In this document: in pieces, positions 9,901 through 22,344 of the stretch
Layout: each line of letters opens with the position of its first letter
Numbering within the stretch: position 1 is the first letter of the stretch
Assembly: GCF_029227915.1 (NCBI RefSeq)
Contig: NC_079881.1
Span: 27,939,501 to 28,003,500, forward strand
Origin: Hydractinia symbiolongicarpus
Lineage: Eukaryota; Cnidaria; Hydrozoa; Anthoathecata; Hydractiniidae
DNA length: 64,000 nucleotides
Direction of reading: 5' to 3'
Notes under the pieces: generated by a model
Databases searched by the model: none
Seen by the model: the letters and a program-made list of their open reading frames with translations, nothing else
What the model was told of the DNA's origin: nothing
Made by a program: the position numbers and the translations under genes

Positions 9901-11440
9901 TTTATATGATTTTTTTTCTATCGAAATTTTGAGAATCTCAATAATTCTCTTGGTATACCTCGCGTGTAGCAAACGTGCTCCACAATTTCGCTTCGCTCGC
10001 TTCGCTCGCAAAGCTCAATTGCTTCGCAATAAAAAATCGTTTGGGAAATGAGTTTACTCCCTGGGTACTTTCTTTGTATACTTTAGACTATACGGGCCAA
10101 GCCCGGGATTTACGGGAAATCGCGGGTTTTCGTTTGTCGGCGATTAAACTTCTTTTATTCATCGTCTCATCAAAAATGAAAACATTTTTAAAAACTACAA
10201 GTCTTATGCGTTTTAGTGGTGAAAAAATAATTTAAAAAATCGTTCTGGAAATGAGTTTACTCCCTGGGTACTTTCTTTGTATACTTTTGACTATACGGGC
10301 CGAGTCCGGGATTTAGGGAAATCGCAGGTTTTCGTTTGCCGGCGATTAAACTTCTTTTATTCAGCGTCTCATCAAAAATGAAAACATTTTTAAAAACTAC
10401 AAGTCTCATGCGTTTTAGTGGTGAAAAAATAAATTAAAAAATCGTTCGGGAAATGAGTTTACTCCCTGGGTACTTTCTTTGTATACTTTTGACTATACGG
10501 GCCAAGCCGGGATTTACGGGAAATCGCGGGTTTTCGTTTGCCGGCGATTAAACTTCTTTTATTCAGCGTCTCATCAAAAATGAAAACATTTTTAAAAACT
10601 ACAAGTCTTATGCGTTTTAGTGGTGAAAAAATAATTTAAAAAATCGTTCTGGAAATGAGTTTACTCCCTGGGTACTTTCTTTGTATACTTTTGACTATAC
10701 GGGCCGAGTCCGGGATTTAGGGAAATCGCAGGTTTTCGTTTGCCGGCGATTAAACTGCTTTTATTCAGCGTCTCATCAAAAATGAAAACATTTTTGAAAA
10801 CTACAAGTCTCATGCGTTTTAGTGGTGAAAAAATAATTTAAAAAATCGTTCGGGAAATGAGTTTACTCCCTGGGTACTTTCTTTGTATACTTTTGACTAT
10901 ACGTGCCAAGCCGGGATTTACGGGAAATCGCGGGTTTTCGTTTGCCGGCGATTAAACTTCTTTTATTCAGCGTCTCATCAAAAATGAAAACATTTTTAAA
11001 AACTGCAAGTCTCATGCGTTTTAGTGGTGAAAAAATAATTTAAAAAATCGTTCGGGAAATGAGTTTACTCCCTGGGTACTTTCTTTGTATACTTTTGACT
11101 ATACGGGCCAAGCCGGGATTTACGGGAAATCGCGGGTTTTCGTTTGCCGGCGATTAAACTTCTTTTATTCAGCGTCAATTCAAAAATGAAAACATTTTTA
11201 AAACTTACAAGTCTTATGCGTTTTAGTGGTGAAAAAATAATTTAAAAAATCGTTCTGGAAATGAGTTTACTCACAGGGTACTTTCTTTGTATACATTCGA
11301 CTATACGGGCCAAGCCCGGGATTTACGGGAAATCGCGGGTTTTCGTTTTCCGGCGATTAAACCTCTTTCATTTAGCGTCTCATCAAAAATGAAAACATTT
11401 TTGAAAACTACAAGTCTCATGCGTTTTAGTGGTGAAAAAA
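6161..11440 (+). repeat. 5.47-kb tandem duplication, copy 2 (one monomer shorter)
   Basis: This is a direct repeat of about 690-6160. The match runs through the second insert and then through the satellite, with one monomer deleted relative to copy 1 at about 10335. It ends near 11440, where copy 1 has GTGAAAAAATAATTT and this copy has a longer A run. In the insert part only four substitutions separate the copies (1952/7424, 2931/8403, 3723/9195, 4155/9627), plus one base in each of two homopolymers. The duplication is therefore young. Confidence 0.9.
6985..10029. other. 3.05-kb non-satellite insert, copy 2
   Basis: Same sequence as 1512-4558 at about 99.8% identity or better, with identical borders (satellite ...AATAATA before, TAAAAAATCG after). 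It arose by segmental duplication of insert plus flanking satellite rather than by a second insertion, because the flanking satellite variants are duplicated too. The T-to-A change at 8403 creates an in-frame stop in a 126-codon minus-strand frame that is open in copy 1 (2683-3063), which argues against that frame being a gene. The G-run cluster lies at 9737-9767. Confidence 0.85.
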
Positions 11441-14400
11441 AAATTTAAAAAATCGTTCGGGAAATGAGTTTACTCCCTGGGTATTTTCCTTGTATACATT
11501 CGACTATACGGGCCAAGCCCCGGATTTACGGGAAAAAGCCATATTTCGTTTGCCGGCGATTAAACCTCTTTTATTAAGCGTCTCAACAAAAATGAAAACA
11601 TTTTTGACAACTACAAGTCTCATGCGTTTTAGTGGTGAAAAAATAATTTAAAAAATCGTTCAGGAAATGAGTTTACTCCCTGGGTACTTTCTTTGTATAC
11701 TTTTGACTATACGGGCCGAGTCCGGGATTTAGGGAAATCGCAGGTTTTTGTTTGCCGGCGATTAAACTGCTTTTATTCAGCGTCTCATCAAAAATGAAAA
11801 CATTTTTAAAAACTACAAGTCTCATGCGTTTTAGTGGTGAAAAAATAATTTAAAAAATCGTTCGGGAAATCAGTTTACTCCCTGGGTACTTTCTTTGTAT
11901 ACTTTTGACTATACGGGCCAAGCCGGGATTTACGGGAAATCGCGGGTTTTCGTTTGCCGGCGATTAAACTTCTTTTATTCAGCGTCAATTCAAAAATAAA
12001 AACATTTTTAAAACTTACAAGTCTTATGCGTTTTAGTGGTGAAAAAATAATTTAAAAAATCGTTCTGGAAATGAGTTTACTCACAGGGTACTTTCTTTGT
12101 ATACATTCGACTATACGGGCCAAGCCCGGGATTTACGGGAAATCGCGGGTTTTCGTTTTCCGGCGATTAAACCTCTTTCATTAAGCGTCTCATCAAAAAT
12201 GAAAACATTTTTGAAAACTACAAGTCTCATGCGTTTTAGTGGTGAAAAAAAAATTTAAAAAATCGTTCGGGAAATGAGTTTACTCCCTGGGTATTTTTCT
12301 TGAATAAATTCGACTATACGGGCCAAGCCCCGGATTTACGGGAAAAAGCCGGATTTCGTTTGCCGGCGATTAAACCTCTTTTATTAAGCGTCTCAACAAA
12401 AATGAAAACATTTTTGACAACTACAAGTCTCATGCGTTTTAGTGGTGAAAAAATAATTTAAAAAATCGTTCGGGAAATGAGTTTACTCCCTGGGTACTTT
12501 CTTTGTATACTTTTGACTATACCGCCGAGTCCGGGATTTACGGGAAATCGCGGATTTTCGTTTGCCGGCGATTAAACTGCTTTTATTCAGCGTCTCATCA
12601 AAAATGAAAACATTTTTAAAAACTACAAGTCTTATGCGTTTTAGTGGTGAAAAAATAATTAAAAAAATCGTTCTGGAAATGAGTTTTCTCACAGGGTACT
12701 TTCTTTGTATACATTCGACTATACGGGCCAAGCCCGGGATTTACGGGAAATCGCGGGTTTTCGTTTTCCGGCGATTAAACCTCTTTCATTAAGCGTCTCA
12801 TCAAAAATGAAAACATTTTTAAAAACTACAAGTCTCATGCGTTTTAGTGGTGAAAAAATAATTTAAAAAATCGTTCGGGAAATGAGTTTACTCCCTGGGT
12901 ACTTTCTTTGTATACTTTTGACTATACGGGCCAAGCCGGGATTTACGGGAAATCGCGGGTTTTCGTTTGCCGGCGATTAAACTTCTTTTATTCAGCGTCA
13001 ATTCAAAAATGAAAACATTTTTAAAACTTACAAGTCTTATGCGTTTTAGTGGTGAAAAAATAATTTAAAAAATCGTTCTGGAAATGAGTTTACTCACAGC
13101 GTACTTTCTTTGTATACATTCGACTATACGGGCCAAGCCCCGGATTTACGGGAAAAAGCCATATTTCGTTTGCCGGCGATTAAACCTCTTTTATTAGGCG
13201 TCTCAACAAAAATGAAAACATTTTTGACAACTACAAGTCTCATGCGTTTTAGTGGTGAAAAAATAATTTAAAAAATCGTTCGGGAAATGAGTTTACTCCC
13301 TGGGTACTTTCTTTGTATACTTTTGACTATACGGGCCGAGTCCGGGATTTAGGGAAATCGCAGGTTTTCGTTTGCCGGCGATTAAACTGCTTTTATTCAG
13401 CGTCTCATCAAAAATGAAAACATTTTTGAAAACTACAAGTCTCATGCGTTTTAGTGGTGAAAAAATAATTTAAAAAATCGTTCGGGAAATGAGTTTACTC
13501 CCTGGGTACTTTCTTTGTATACTTTTGACTATACGGGCCAAGCCGGGATTTACGGGAAATCGCGGGTTTTCGTTTGCCGGCGATTAAACTTCTTTTATTC
13601 AGCGTCAATTCAAAAATGAAAACATTTTTAAAACTTACAAGTCTTATGCGTTTTAGTGGTGAAAAAATAATTTAAAAAATCGTTCTGGAAATGAGTTTAC
13701 TCACAGGGTACTTTCTTTGTATACATTCGACTATACGGGCCAAGCCCGGGATTTACGGGAAATCGCGGGTTTTCGTTTTCCGGCGATTAAACCTCTTTCA
13801 TTAAGCGTCTCATCAAAAATGAAAACATTTTTGAAAACTACAAGTCTCATGCGTTTTAGTGGTGAAAAAAAAATTTAAAAAATCGTTCGGGAAATGAGTT
13901 TACTCCCTGGGTATTTTCCTTGTATACATTCGACTATACGGGCCAAGCCCCGGATTTACGGGAAAAAGCCATATTTCGTTTGCCGGCGATTAAACCTCTT
14001 TTATTAAGCGTCTCAACAAAAATGAAAACATTTTTGACAACTACAAGTCTCATGCGTTTTAGTGGTGAAAAAATAATTTAAAAAATCGTTCAGGAAATGA
14101 GTTTACTCCCTGGGTACTTTCTTTGTATACTTTTGACTATACGGGCCGAGTCCGGGATTTAGGGAAATCGCAGGTTTTTGTTTGCCGGCGATTAAACTGC
14201 TTTTATTCAGCGTCTCATCAAAAATGAAAACATTTTTAAAAACTACAAGTCTCATGCGTTTTAGTGGTGAAAAAATAATTTAAAAAATCGTTCGGGAAAT
14301 CAGTTTACTCCCTGGGTACTTTCTTTGTATACTTTTGACTATACGGGCCAAGCCGGGATTTACGGGAAATCGCGGGTTTTCGTTTGCCGGCGATTAAACT

Positions 14401-15900
14401 TCTTTTATTCAGCGTCAATTCAAAAATAAAAACATTTTTAAAACTTACAAGTCTTATGCGTTTTAGTGGTGAAAAAATAATTTAAAAAATCGTTCTGGAA
14501 ATGAGTTTACTCACAGGGTACTTTCTTTGTATACATTCGACTATACGGGCCAAGCCCGGGATTTACGGGAAATCGCGGGTTTTCGTTTTCCGGCGATTAA
14601 ACCTCTTTCATTAAGCGTCTCATCAAAAATGAAAACATTTTTGAAAACTGCAAGTCTCATGCGTTTTAGTGGTGAAAAAAAAATTTAAAAAATCGTTCGG
14701 GAAATGAGTTTACTCCCTGGGTATTTTTCTTGAATACATTCGACTATACGGGCCAAGCCCCGGATTTACGGGAAAAAGCCGGATTTCGTTTGCCGGCGAT
14801 TAAACCTCTTTTATTAAGCGTCTCAACAAAAATGAAAACATTTTTGACAACTACAAGTCTCATGCGTTTTAGTGGTGAAAAAATAATTTAAAAAATCGTT
14901 CGGGAAATGAGTTTACTCCCTGGGTACTTTCTTTGTATACTTTTGACTATACCGCCGAGTCCGGGATTTACGGGAAATCGCGGATTTTCGTTTGCCGGCG
15001 ATTAAACTGCTTTTATTCAGCGTCTCATCAAAAATGAAAACATTTTTAAAAACTACAAGTCTTATGCGTTTTAGTGGTGAAAAAATAATTAAAAAAATCG
15101 TTCTGGAAATGAGTTTTCTCACAGGGTACTTTCTTTGTATACATTCGACTATACGGGCCAAGCCCGGGATTTACGGGAAATCGCGGGTTTTCGTTTTCCG
15201 GCGATTAAACCTCTTTCATTAAGCGTCTCATCAAAAATGAAAACATTTTTAAAAACTACAAGTCTCATGCGTTTTAGTGGTGAAAAAATAATTTAAAAAA
15301 TCGTTCGGGAAATGAGTTTACTCCCTGGGTACTTTCTTTGTATACTTTTGACTATACGGGCCAAGCCGGGATTTACGGGAAATCGCGGGTTTTCGTTTGC
15401 CGGCGATTAAACTTCTTTTATTCAGCGTCAATTCAAAAATGAAAACATTTTTAAAACTTACAAGTCTTATGCGTTTTAGTGGTGAAAAAATAATTTAAAA
15501 AATCGTTCTGGAAATGAGTTTACTCACAGGGTACTTTCTTTGTATACATTCGACTATACGGGCCAAGCCCCGGATTTACGGGAAAAAGCCATATTTCGTT
15601 TGCCGGCGATTAAACCTCTTTTATTAGGCGTCTCAACAAAAATGAAAACATTTTTGACAACTACAAGTCTCATGCGTTTTAGTGGTGAAAAAATAATTTA
15701 AAAAATCGTTCGGGAAATGAGTTTACTCCCTGGGTACTTTCTTTGTATACTTTTGACTATACGGGCCGAGTCCGGGATTTAGGGAAATCGCAGGTTTTCG
15801 TTTGCCGGCGATTAAACTGCTTTTATTCAGCGTCTCATCAAAAATGAAAACATTTTTGAAAACTACAAGTCTCATGCGTTTTAGTGGTGAAAAAATAATT
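11045..15900 (+). repeat. 2430-bp (12-monomer) higher-order tandem duplication
   Basis: Copy 1 is about 11045-13474 and copy 2 about 13475-15900, at a constant offset of 2430. Private markers recur in the same order: GGAAATCAGTTTAC (near 11870 and 14300), CAAAAATAAAAAC (near 11993 and 14423), TTTTTCTTGAATA (near 12297 and 14727) and ATACCGCCGAG (near 12520 and 14950). Differences are few, for example AATAAATTCG against AATACATTCG, and ACAGCGTAC against ACAGGGTAC. The first copy overlaps the end of the 5.47-kb duplication, so the two events were separate. Confidence 0.88.
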
Positions 15901-18429
15901 TGAAAAATCGTTCGGGAAATGAGTTTACTCCCTGGGTACTTTCTTTGTATACTTTTGACTATACGTGCCAAGCCGGGATTTACGGGAAATCGCGGGTTTT
16001 CGTTTGCCGACGATTAAACTTCTTTTATTCAGCGTCTCATCAAAAATGAAAACTTTTTTAAAAACTACAAGTCTCATGCGTTTTAGTGGTGAAAAAATAA
16101 TATAAAAAATCGTTCGGGAAATGAGTTTACTCCCTGGGTACTTTTTTTGTATACTTTTGACTATACGGGCCAAGCTGGGATTTACGGGAAATCGCGGGTT
16201 TTCGTTTGCCGGCGATTAAACTTCTTTTATTCAGCGTCTCATCAAAAATGAAAACATTTTTAAAACCTACAAGTCTTATGCGTTTTAGTGGTGAAAAAAT
16301 AATTTGAAAAATCGTTCTGGAAATGAGTTTACTCACAGGGTACTTTCTTTGTATACATTCGACTATACGGGCCAAGCCCGGGATTTACGGGAAATCGCGG
16401 GTTTTCGTTTTCCGGCGATTAAACCTCTTTCATTAAGCGTCTTATCAAAAATGAAAACATTTTTGAAAACTACAAGTCTCATGCGTTTTAGTGGTGAAAA
16501 AAAAATTTCAAAAGTCGTTCGGGAAATGAGTTTACTCCCTGGGTATTTTTCTTGTATACATTCGACTATACGGGCCAAGCCCCGGATTTACGGGAAAAAG
16601 CCGGATTTCGTTTGCCGGCGATTAAACCTCTTTTATTAAGCGTCTCAACAAAAATGAAAACATTTTTGACAACTACAAGTCTCATGCGTTTTAGGTGTGA
16701 AAAAATAATTTAAAAAATCGTTCGGGAAATGAGTTTACTCCCTGGGTACTTTCTTTGTATACTTTTGACTATACCGCCGAGTCCGGGATTTACGGGAAAT
16801 CGCGGATTTTCGTTTGCCGGCGATTAAACTGCTTTTATTCAGCGTCTCATCAAAAATGAAAACATTTTTAAAAACTACAAGTCTTATGCGTTTTAGTGGT
16901 GAAAAAATAATTAAAAAAATCGTTCTGGAAATGAGTTTTCTCACAGGGTACTTTCTTTGTATACATTCGACTATACGGGCCAAGCCCGGGATTTACGGGA
17001 AATCGCGGGTTTTCGTTTTCCGGCGACTAAACCTCTTTCATTAAGCGTCTCATCAAAAATGAAAATATTTTTGAAAACTACAAGTCTCATGCGTTTTAGT
17101 GGTGAAAAAAAAATTTGAAAAATCGTTCGGGAAATGAGTTTACTTCCTGGGTACTTTCTTTGTATACATTCGACTATACGGGCCAAGCCCCGGATTTACA
17201 GGAAAACGCGGGATTTCGTTTGCCGGCGATTAAACCTCTTTCATTAAGCGTCTCATCAAAAATGAAAACATTTTCGACAACTACAAGTCTCATGCGTTTT
17301 AGTGGTGAAAAAATAATTTAAAAAATCGTTCGGGAAATGAGTTTACTCCCTGGGTACTTTCTTTGTATACTTTTGACTATACGGGCCAAGCCGGGATTTA
17401 CGGGAAATCGCGGGTTTTCGTTTGCCGGCGATTAAACTTCTTTTATTCAGCGTCTCATCAAAAATGAAAACATTTTTAAAAACTACAAGTCTTATGCGTT
17501 TTAGTGGTGAAAAAATAATTTGAAAAATCGTTCTGGAAATGAGTTTACTCCCTGGGTACTTTCTTTGCATACTTTTGACTATACGGCCGAGTCCGGGATT
17601 TACGGGAAATCGCGGATTTTCGTTTGCCGGCGATTAAACTGCTTTTATTCAGCGTCTCATCAAAAATGAAAACATTTTTAAAAACTACAAGTCTTATGCG
17701 TTTTAGTGGTGAAAAAATAATTAAAAAAATCGTTCTGGAAATGAGTTTTCTCACAGGGTACTTTCTTTGTATACATTCGACTATACGGGCCAAGCCCGGG
17801 ATTTACGGGAAATCGCGGGTTTTCGTTTTCCGGCGATTAAACCTCTTTCATTAAGCGTCTCATCAAAAATGAAAACATTTTTGAAAACTACAAGTCTCAT
17901 TCGTTTTAGTGGTGAAAAAAAAATTTAAAAAATCGTTCGGGAAATGAGTTTACTCCCTGGGTACTTTTTTTGTATACATTCGACTATACGGGCCAAGCCC
18001 CGGATTTACGGGAAAACGCAGGATTTCGTTTGCCGGCGATTAAACCTCTTTCATTAAGCGTCTCATCAAAAATGAAAACATTTTTGACAACTACAAGTCT
18101 CATGCGTTTTAGTGGTGAAAAAATAATTTAAAAAATCGTTCGGGAAATGAGTTTACTCCCTGGGTACTTTCTTTGTATACTTTTGACTATACGGGCCAAG
18201 CCGGGATTTACGGGAAATCGCGGGTTTTCGTTTGCCGGCGATTAAACTTCTTTTATTCAGCGTCTAATCAAAAATGAAAACATTTTTGAAAACTACAAGT
18301 CTCATGCGTTTTAGTGGTGAAAAAATAATTTAAAAAATCCTTCGGGAAATGAGTTTACTCCCTGGGTACTTTCTTTGTATACTTTTGACTATACCGGCCA
18401 AGCCGGGATTTACGGGAAATCGCGGGTTT

Positions 18430-21143
18430 TCGTTTGCCGGCGATTAAACTTATTTTATTCAGCGTCTCATCAAAAATGAAAACATTCTTAAAAACTACAA
18501 TTCTTATGCGTTTTAGTGGTGAAAAAATAATTTAAAAAATCGTTCTGTAAATGAGTTTACTCACAGGGTACTTTCTTTTTATACATTCGACTATACGGGC
18601 CAAGCCCGGGATTTACGGGAAATCGCGAGTTTTCGTTTTCCGGCGATTAAACCTCTTTCATTAAGCGTCTCATCAAAAATGAAAACATTTTTGACAACTA
18701 CAAGTCTCATGCGTTTTAGTGGTGAAAAAATAATTTAAAAAATTGTTCGGGAAATGAGTTTACTCCCTGGGTACTTTCTTTGTATACTTTTGACTATACG
18801 GCCGAGTCCGGGATTTACGGGAAATCGCGGATTTTCGTTTGCCGGCGATTAAACTGCTTTTATTCAGCGTCTCATCAAAAATGAAAACATTTTTAAAAAC
18901 TACAAGTCTTATGCGTTTTAGTGGTGAAAAAATAATTAAAAAAATCGTTCTGGAAATGAGTTTTCTCACAGGGTACTTTCTTTGTAAACATTCGACTATA
19001 CGGGCCAAGCCCGGGATTTACGGGAAATCGCGGGTTTTCGTTTTCCGGCGATTAAACCTCTTTCATTAAGCGTCTCATCAAAAATGAAAACATTTTTGAA
19101 AACTACAAGTCTCATGCGTTTTAGTGGTGAAAAAAAAATTTAAAAAATCGTTCGGGAAATGAGTTTACTCCCTGGGTACTTTCTTTGTATACATTCGACT
19201 ATACGGGTCAAGCCCCGGATTTACGGGAAAACGCGGGATTTCCATTGCCGGCGATTAAACCTCTTTCATTAAGCGTCTCATCAAAAATGAAAACATTTTT
19301 GACAACTACAAGTCTCATGCGTTTTAGTGGTGAAAAAATAATTTAAAAAATCGTTCAGGAAATGAGTTTACTCCCTGGGTACTTTCTTTGTATACTTTTG
19401 ACTATACCGGCCAAGCCGGGATTTACGGGAAATCGCGGGTTTTCGTTTGCCGGCGATTAAACTTCTTTTATTCAGCGTCTAATCAAAAATGAAAACATTT
19501 TTGAAAACTACAAGTCTCATGCGTTTTAGTGGTGAAAAAATAATTTAAAAAATTGTTTGGGAAATGAGTTTACTCCCTGGGTACTTTCTTTGTATACTTT
19601 TGACTATACCGGCCAAGCCGGGATTTACGGGAAATCGCGGGTTTTCGTTTGCCGGCGATTAAACTTCTTTTATTCAGCGTCTCATCAAAAATGAAAACAT
19701 TTTTAAAAACTACAAGTCTTATGCGTTTTAGTGGTGAAAAAATAATTAAAAAAATCGTTCTGGAAATGAGTTTTCTCACAGGGTACTTTCTTTGTAAACA
19801 TTCGACTATACGGGCCAAGCCCGGGATTTACGGGAAATCGCGGGTTTTCGTTTTCCGGCGATTAAACCTCTTTCATTAAGCGTCTCATCAAAAATGAAAA
19901 CATTTTTGAAAACTACAAGTCTCATGCGTTTTAGTGGTGAAAAAAAAATTTAAAAAATCGTTCGGGAAATGAGTTTACTCCCTGGGTACTTTCTTTGTAT
20001 ACATTCGACTATACGGGTCAAGCCCCGGATTTACGGGAAAACGCGGGATTTCCATTGCCGCCGATTAAACCTCTTTTATTAAGCGTCTCATCAAAAATGA
20101 AAACATTTTTGACAACTACAAGTCTCATGCGTTTTAGTGGTGAAAAAATAATTTAAAAAATCGTTCGGGAAATGAGTTTACTCCCTGGGTACTTTCTTTG
20201 TATACTTTTGACTATACCGGCCAAGCCGGGATTTACGGGAAATCGCGGGTTTTCGTTTGCCGGCGATTAAACTTCTTTTATTCAGCGTCTCATCAAAAAT
20301 GAAAACATTCTTAAAAACTACAAGTCTTATGCGTTTTAGTGGTGAAAAAATAATTTAAAAAATCGTTCTGTAAATGAGTTTACTCACAGGGTACTTTCTT
20401 TGTATACATTCGACTATACGGGCCAAGCCCGGGATTTACGGGAAATCGCGAGTTTTCGTTTTCCGGCGATTAAACCTCTTTCATTAAGCGTCTCATCAAA
20501 AATGAAAACATTTTTGACAACTACAAGTCTCATGCGTTTTAGTGGTGAAAAAATAATTTAAAAAATCGTTCGGGAAATGAGTTTACTCCCTGGGTACTTT
20601 CTTTGTATACTTTTGACTATACGGCCGAGTCCGGGATTTACGGGAAATCGCGGATTTTCGTTTGCCGGCGATTAAACTGCTTTTATTCAGCGTCTCATCA
20701 AAAATGAAAACATTTTTAAAAACTACAAGTCTTATGCGTTTTAGTGGTGAAAAAATAATTAAAAAAATCGTTCTGGAAATGAGTTTTCTCACAGGGTACT
20801 TTCTTTGTATACATTCGACTATACGGGCCAAGCCCGGGATTTACGGGAAATCGCGGGTTTTCGTTTTCCGGCGATTAAACCTCTTTCATTAAGCGTCTCA
20901 TCAAAAATGAAAACATTTTTGAAAACTACAAGTCTCATGCGTTTTAGTGGTGAAAAAAAAATTTAAAAAATCGTTCGGGAAATGAGTTTACTCCCTGGGT
21001 ACTTTCTTTGTATACATTCGACTATACGGGCCAAGCCCCGGATTTACGGGAAAACGCGGGATTTCGTTTGCCGGCGATTAAACCTCTTTCATTAAGCGTC
21101 TCATCAAAAATGAAAACATTTTTGACAACTACAAGTCTCATGC
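18430..21143 (+). repeat. Nested 1823-bp and 810-bp higher-order duplications
   Basis: About 18430-19320 matches about 20253-21143 at an offset of 1823 (9 monomers). A shared marker is the unit with AACATTCTTAAAAAC followed by TTCTGTAAATGAG. Inside this, about 18860-19480 matches about 19670-20290 at an offset of 810 (4 monomers), with the markers TTTGTAAACATTCG and GGGTCAAGCCCCGG followed by TTTCCATTGCCG. The overlap of two periods shows at least two successive exchange events. Confidence 0.78.
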
Positions 21144-22344
21144 GTTTTAGTGGTGAAAAAATAATTTAAAAAATCGTTCGGGAAATGAGTTTACTCCCTG
21201 GGTACTTTCTTTGTATACTTTTGACTATACGGGCCGAGTCCGGGATTTACGGGAAATCGCGGATTTTCGTTTGCCGGCGATTAAAATTCTTTTATTCAGC
21301 GTCCCATCAAATATGAAAATATTTTTGAAAACTACAAGTCTCATGCGTTTAGTAGTAAAAAAATAATATAAAAAATCGTTCGGGAAATGAGTTTACTCCC
21401 TGGGTACTTTCTTTGTATACTTTTGACTATAGGGGCCAAGCCCGGAATTTACGGGAAATCGCGGGTTTTCGTTTGCCGGCGATTAAACTTCTTTTATTCA
21501 GCGTCTCATCAAAAATGAAAACATTTTTAAAAACTACAAGTATTGTGCGTTTTAGTGGTAAAAAATAATTTAAAAAATCGTTCTGGAAATGAGTTTACTC
21601 CCTGGGTACTTTCTTTGTATACTTTTGACTATACGGGCCAAGCCCGGGATTTACGGGAAATCGCGGGTTTTCGTTTGCCGGCGATTAAACTTCTTTTATT
21701 CAGCGTCTCATCAAAAATGAAAACATTTTTAAAAACTACAAGTTTTATGCGTTTTAGTGGTGAAAAAATAATTTAAAAAATCGTTCGGGAAATGACTTTA
21801 CTCCCTGGGTACTTTCTTTGTATACTTTTGACTATACGGCCCAAGCCGGGATTTACGGGAAATCGCGGGTGTTCGTTTGCCGGCGATTAAACTTCTTTTA
21901 TTCAGCGTCTCATCAAAAATGAAAACATTTTTAAAAACTACAAGTCTCATGCGTTTTTGTGGTGAAATAATAATTTAAAAAATCGTTCGGGAAATGAGTT
22001 TACTCCCTGGGTACTTTCTTTTTATACTTTTGACTATACGGGCCAAGCCCGGGATTTACGGGAAATCGCGGGTTTTCGTTTGCCGGCGATTAAACTTCTT
22101 TTATTCAGCGTCTCATCAAAAATGAAAACATTTTTAAAAACTACAAGTCTCATGCGTTTTTGTGGTGAAATAATAATTTAAAAAATCGTTTGGGAAATGA
22201 GTTTACTCCCTGGGTACTTTCTTTGTATACTTTTGACTATACGGGCCGAGTCCAGGATTTACGGAAAATCGCAGGTTTTCGTTTGCCGGCGATTAAACTT
22301 CTTTTATTCAGCGTCTCATCAAAAATGAAAACATTTTTAAAAAC

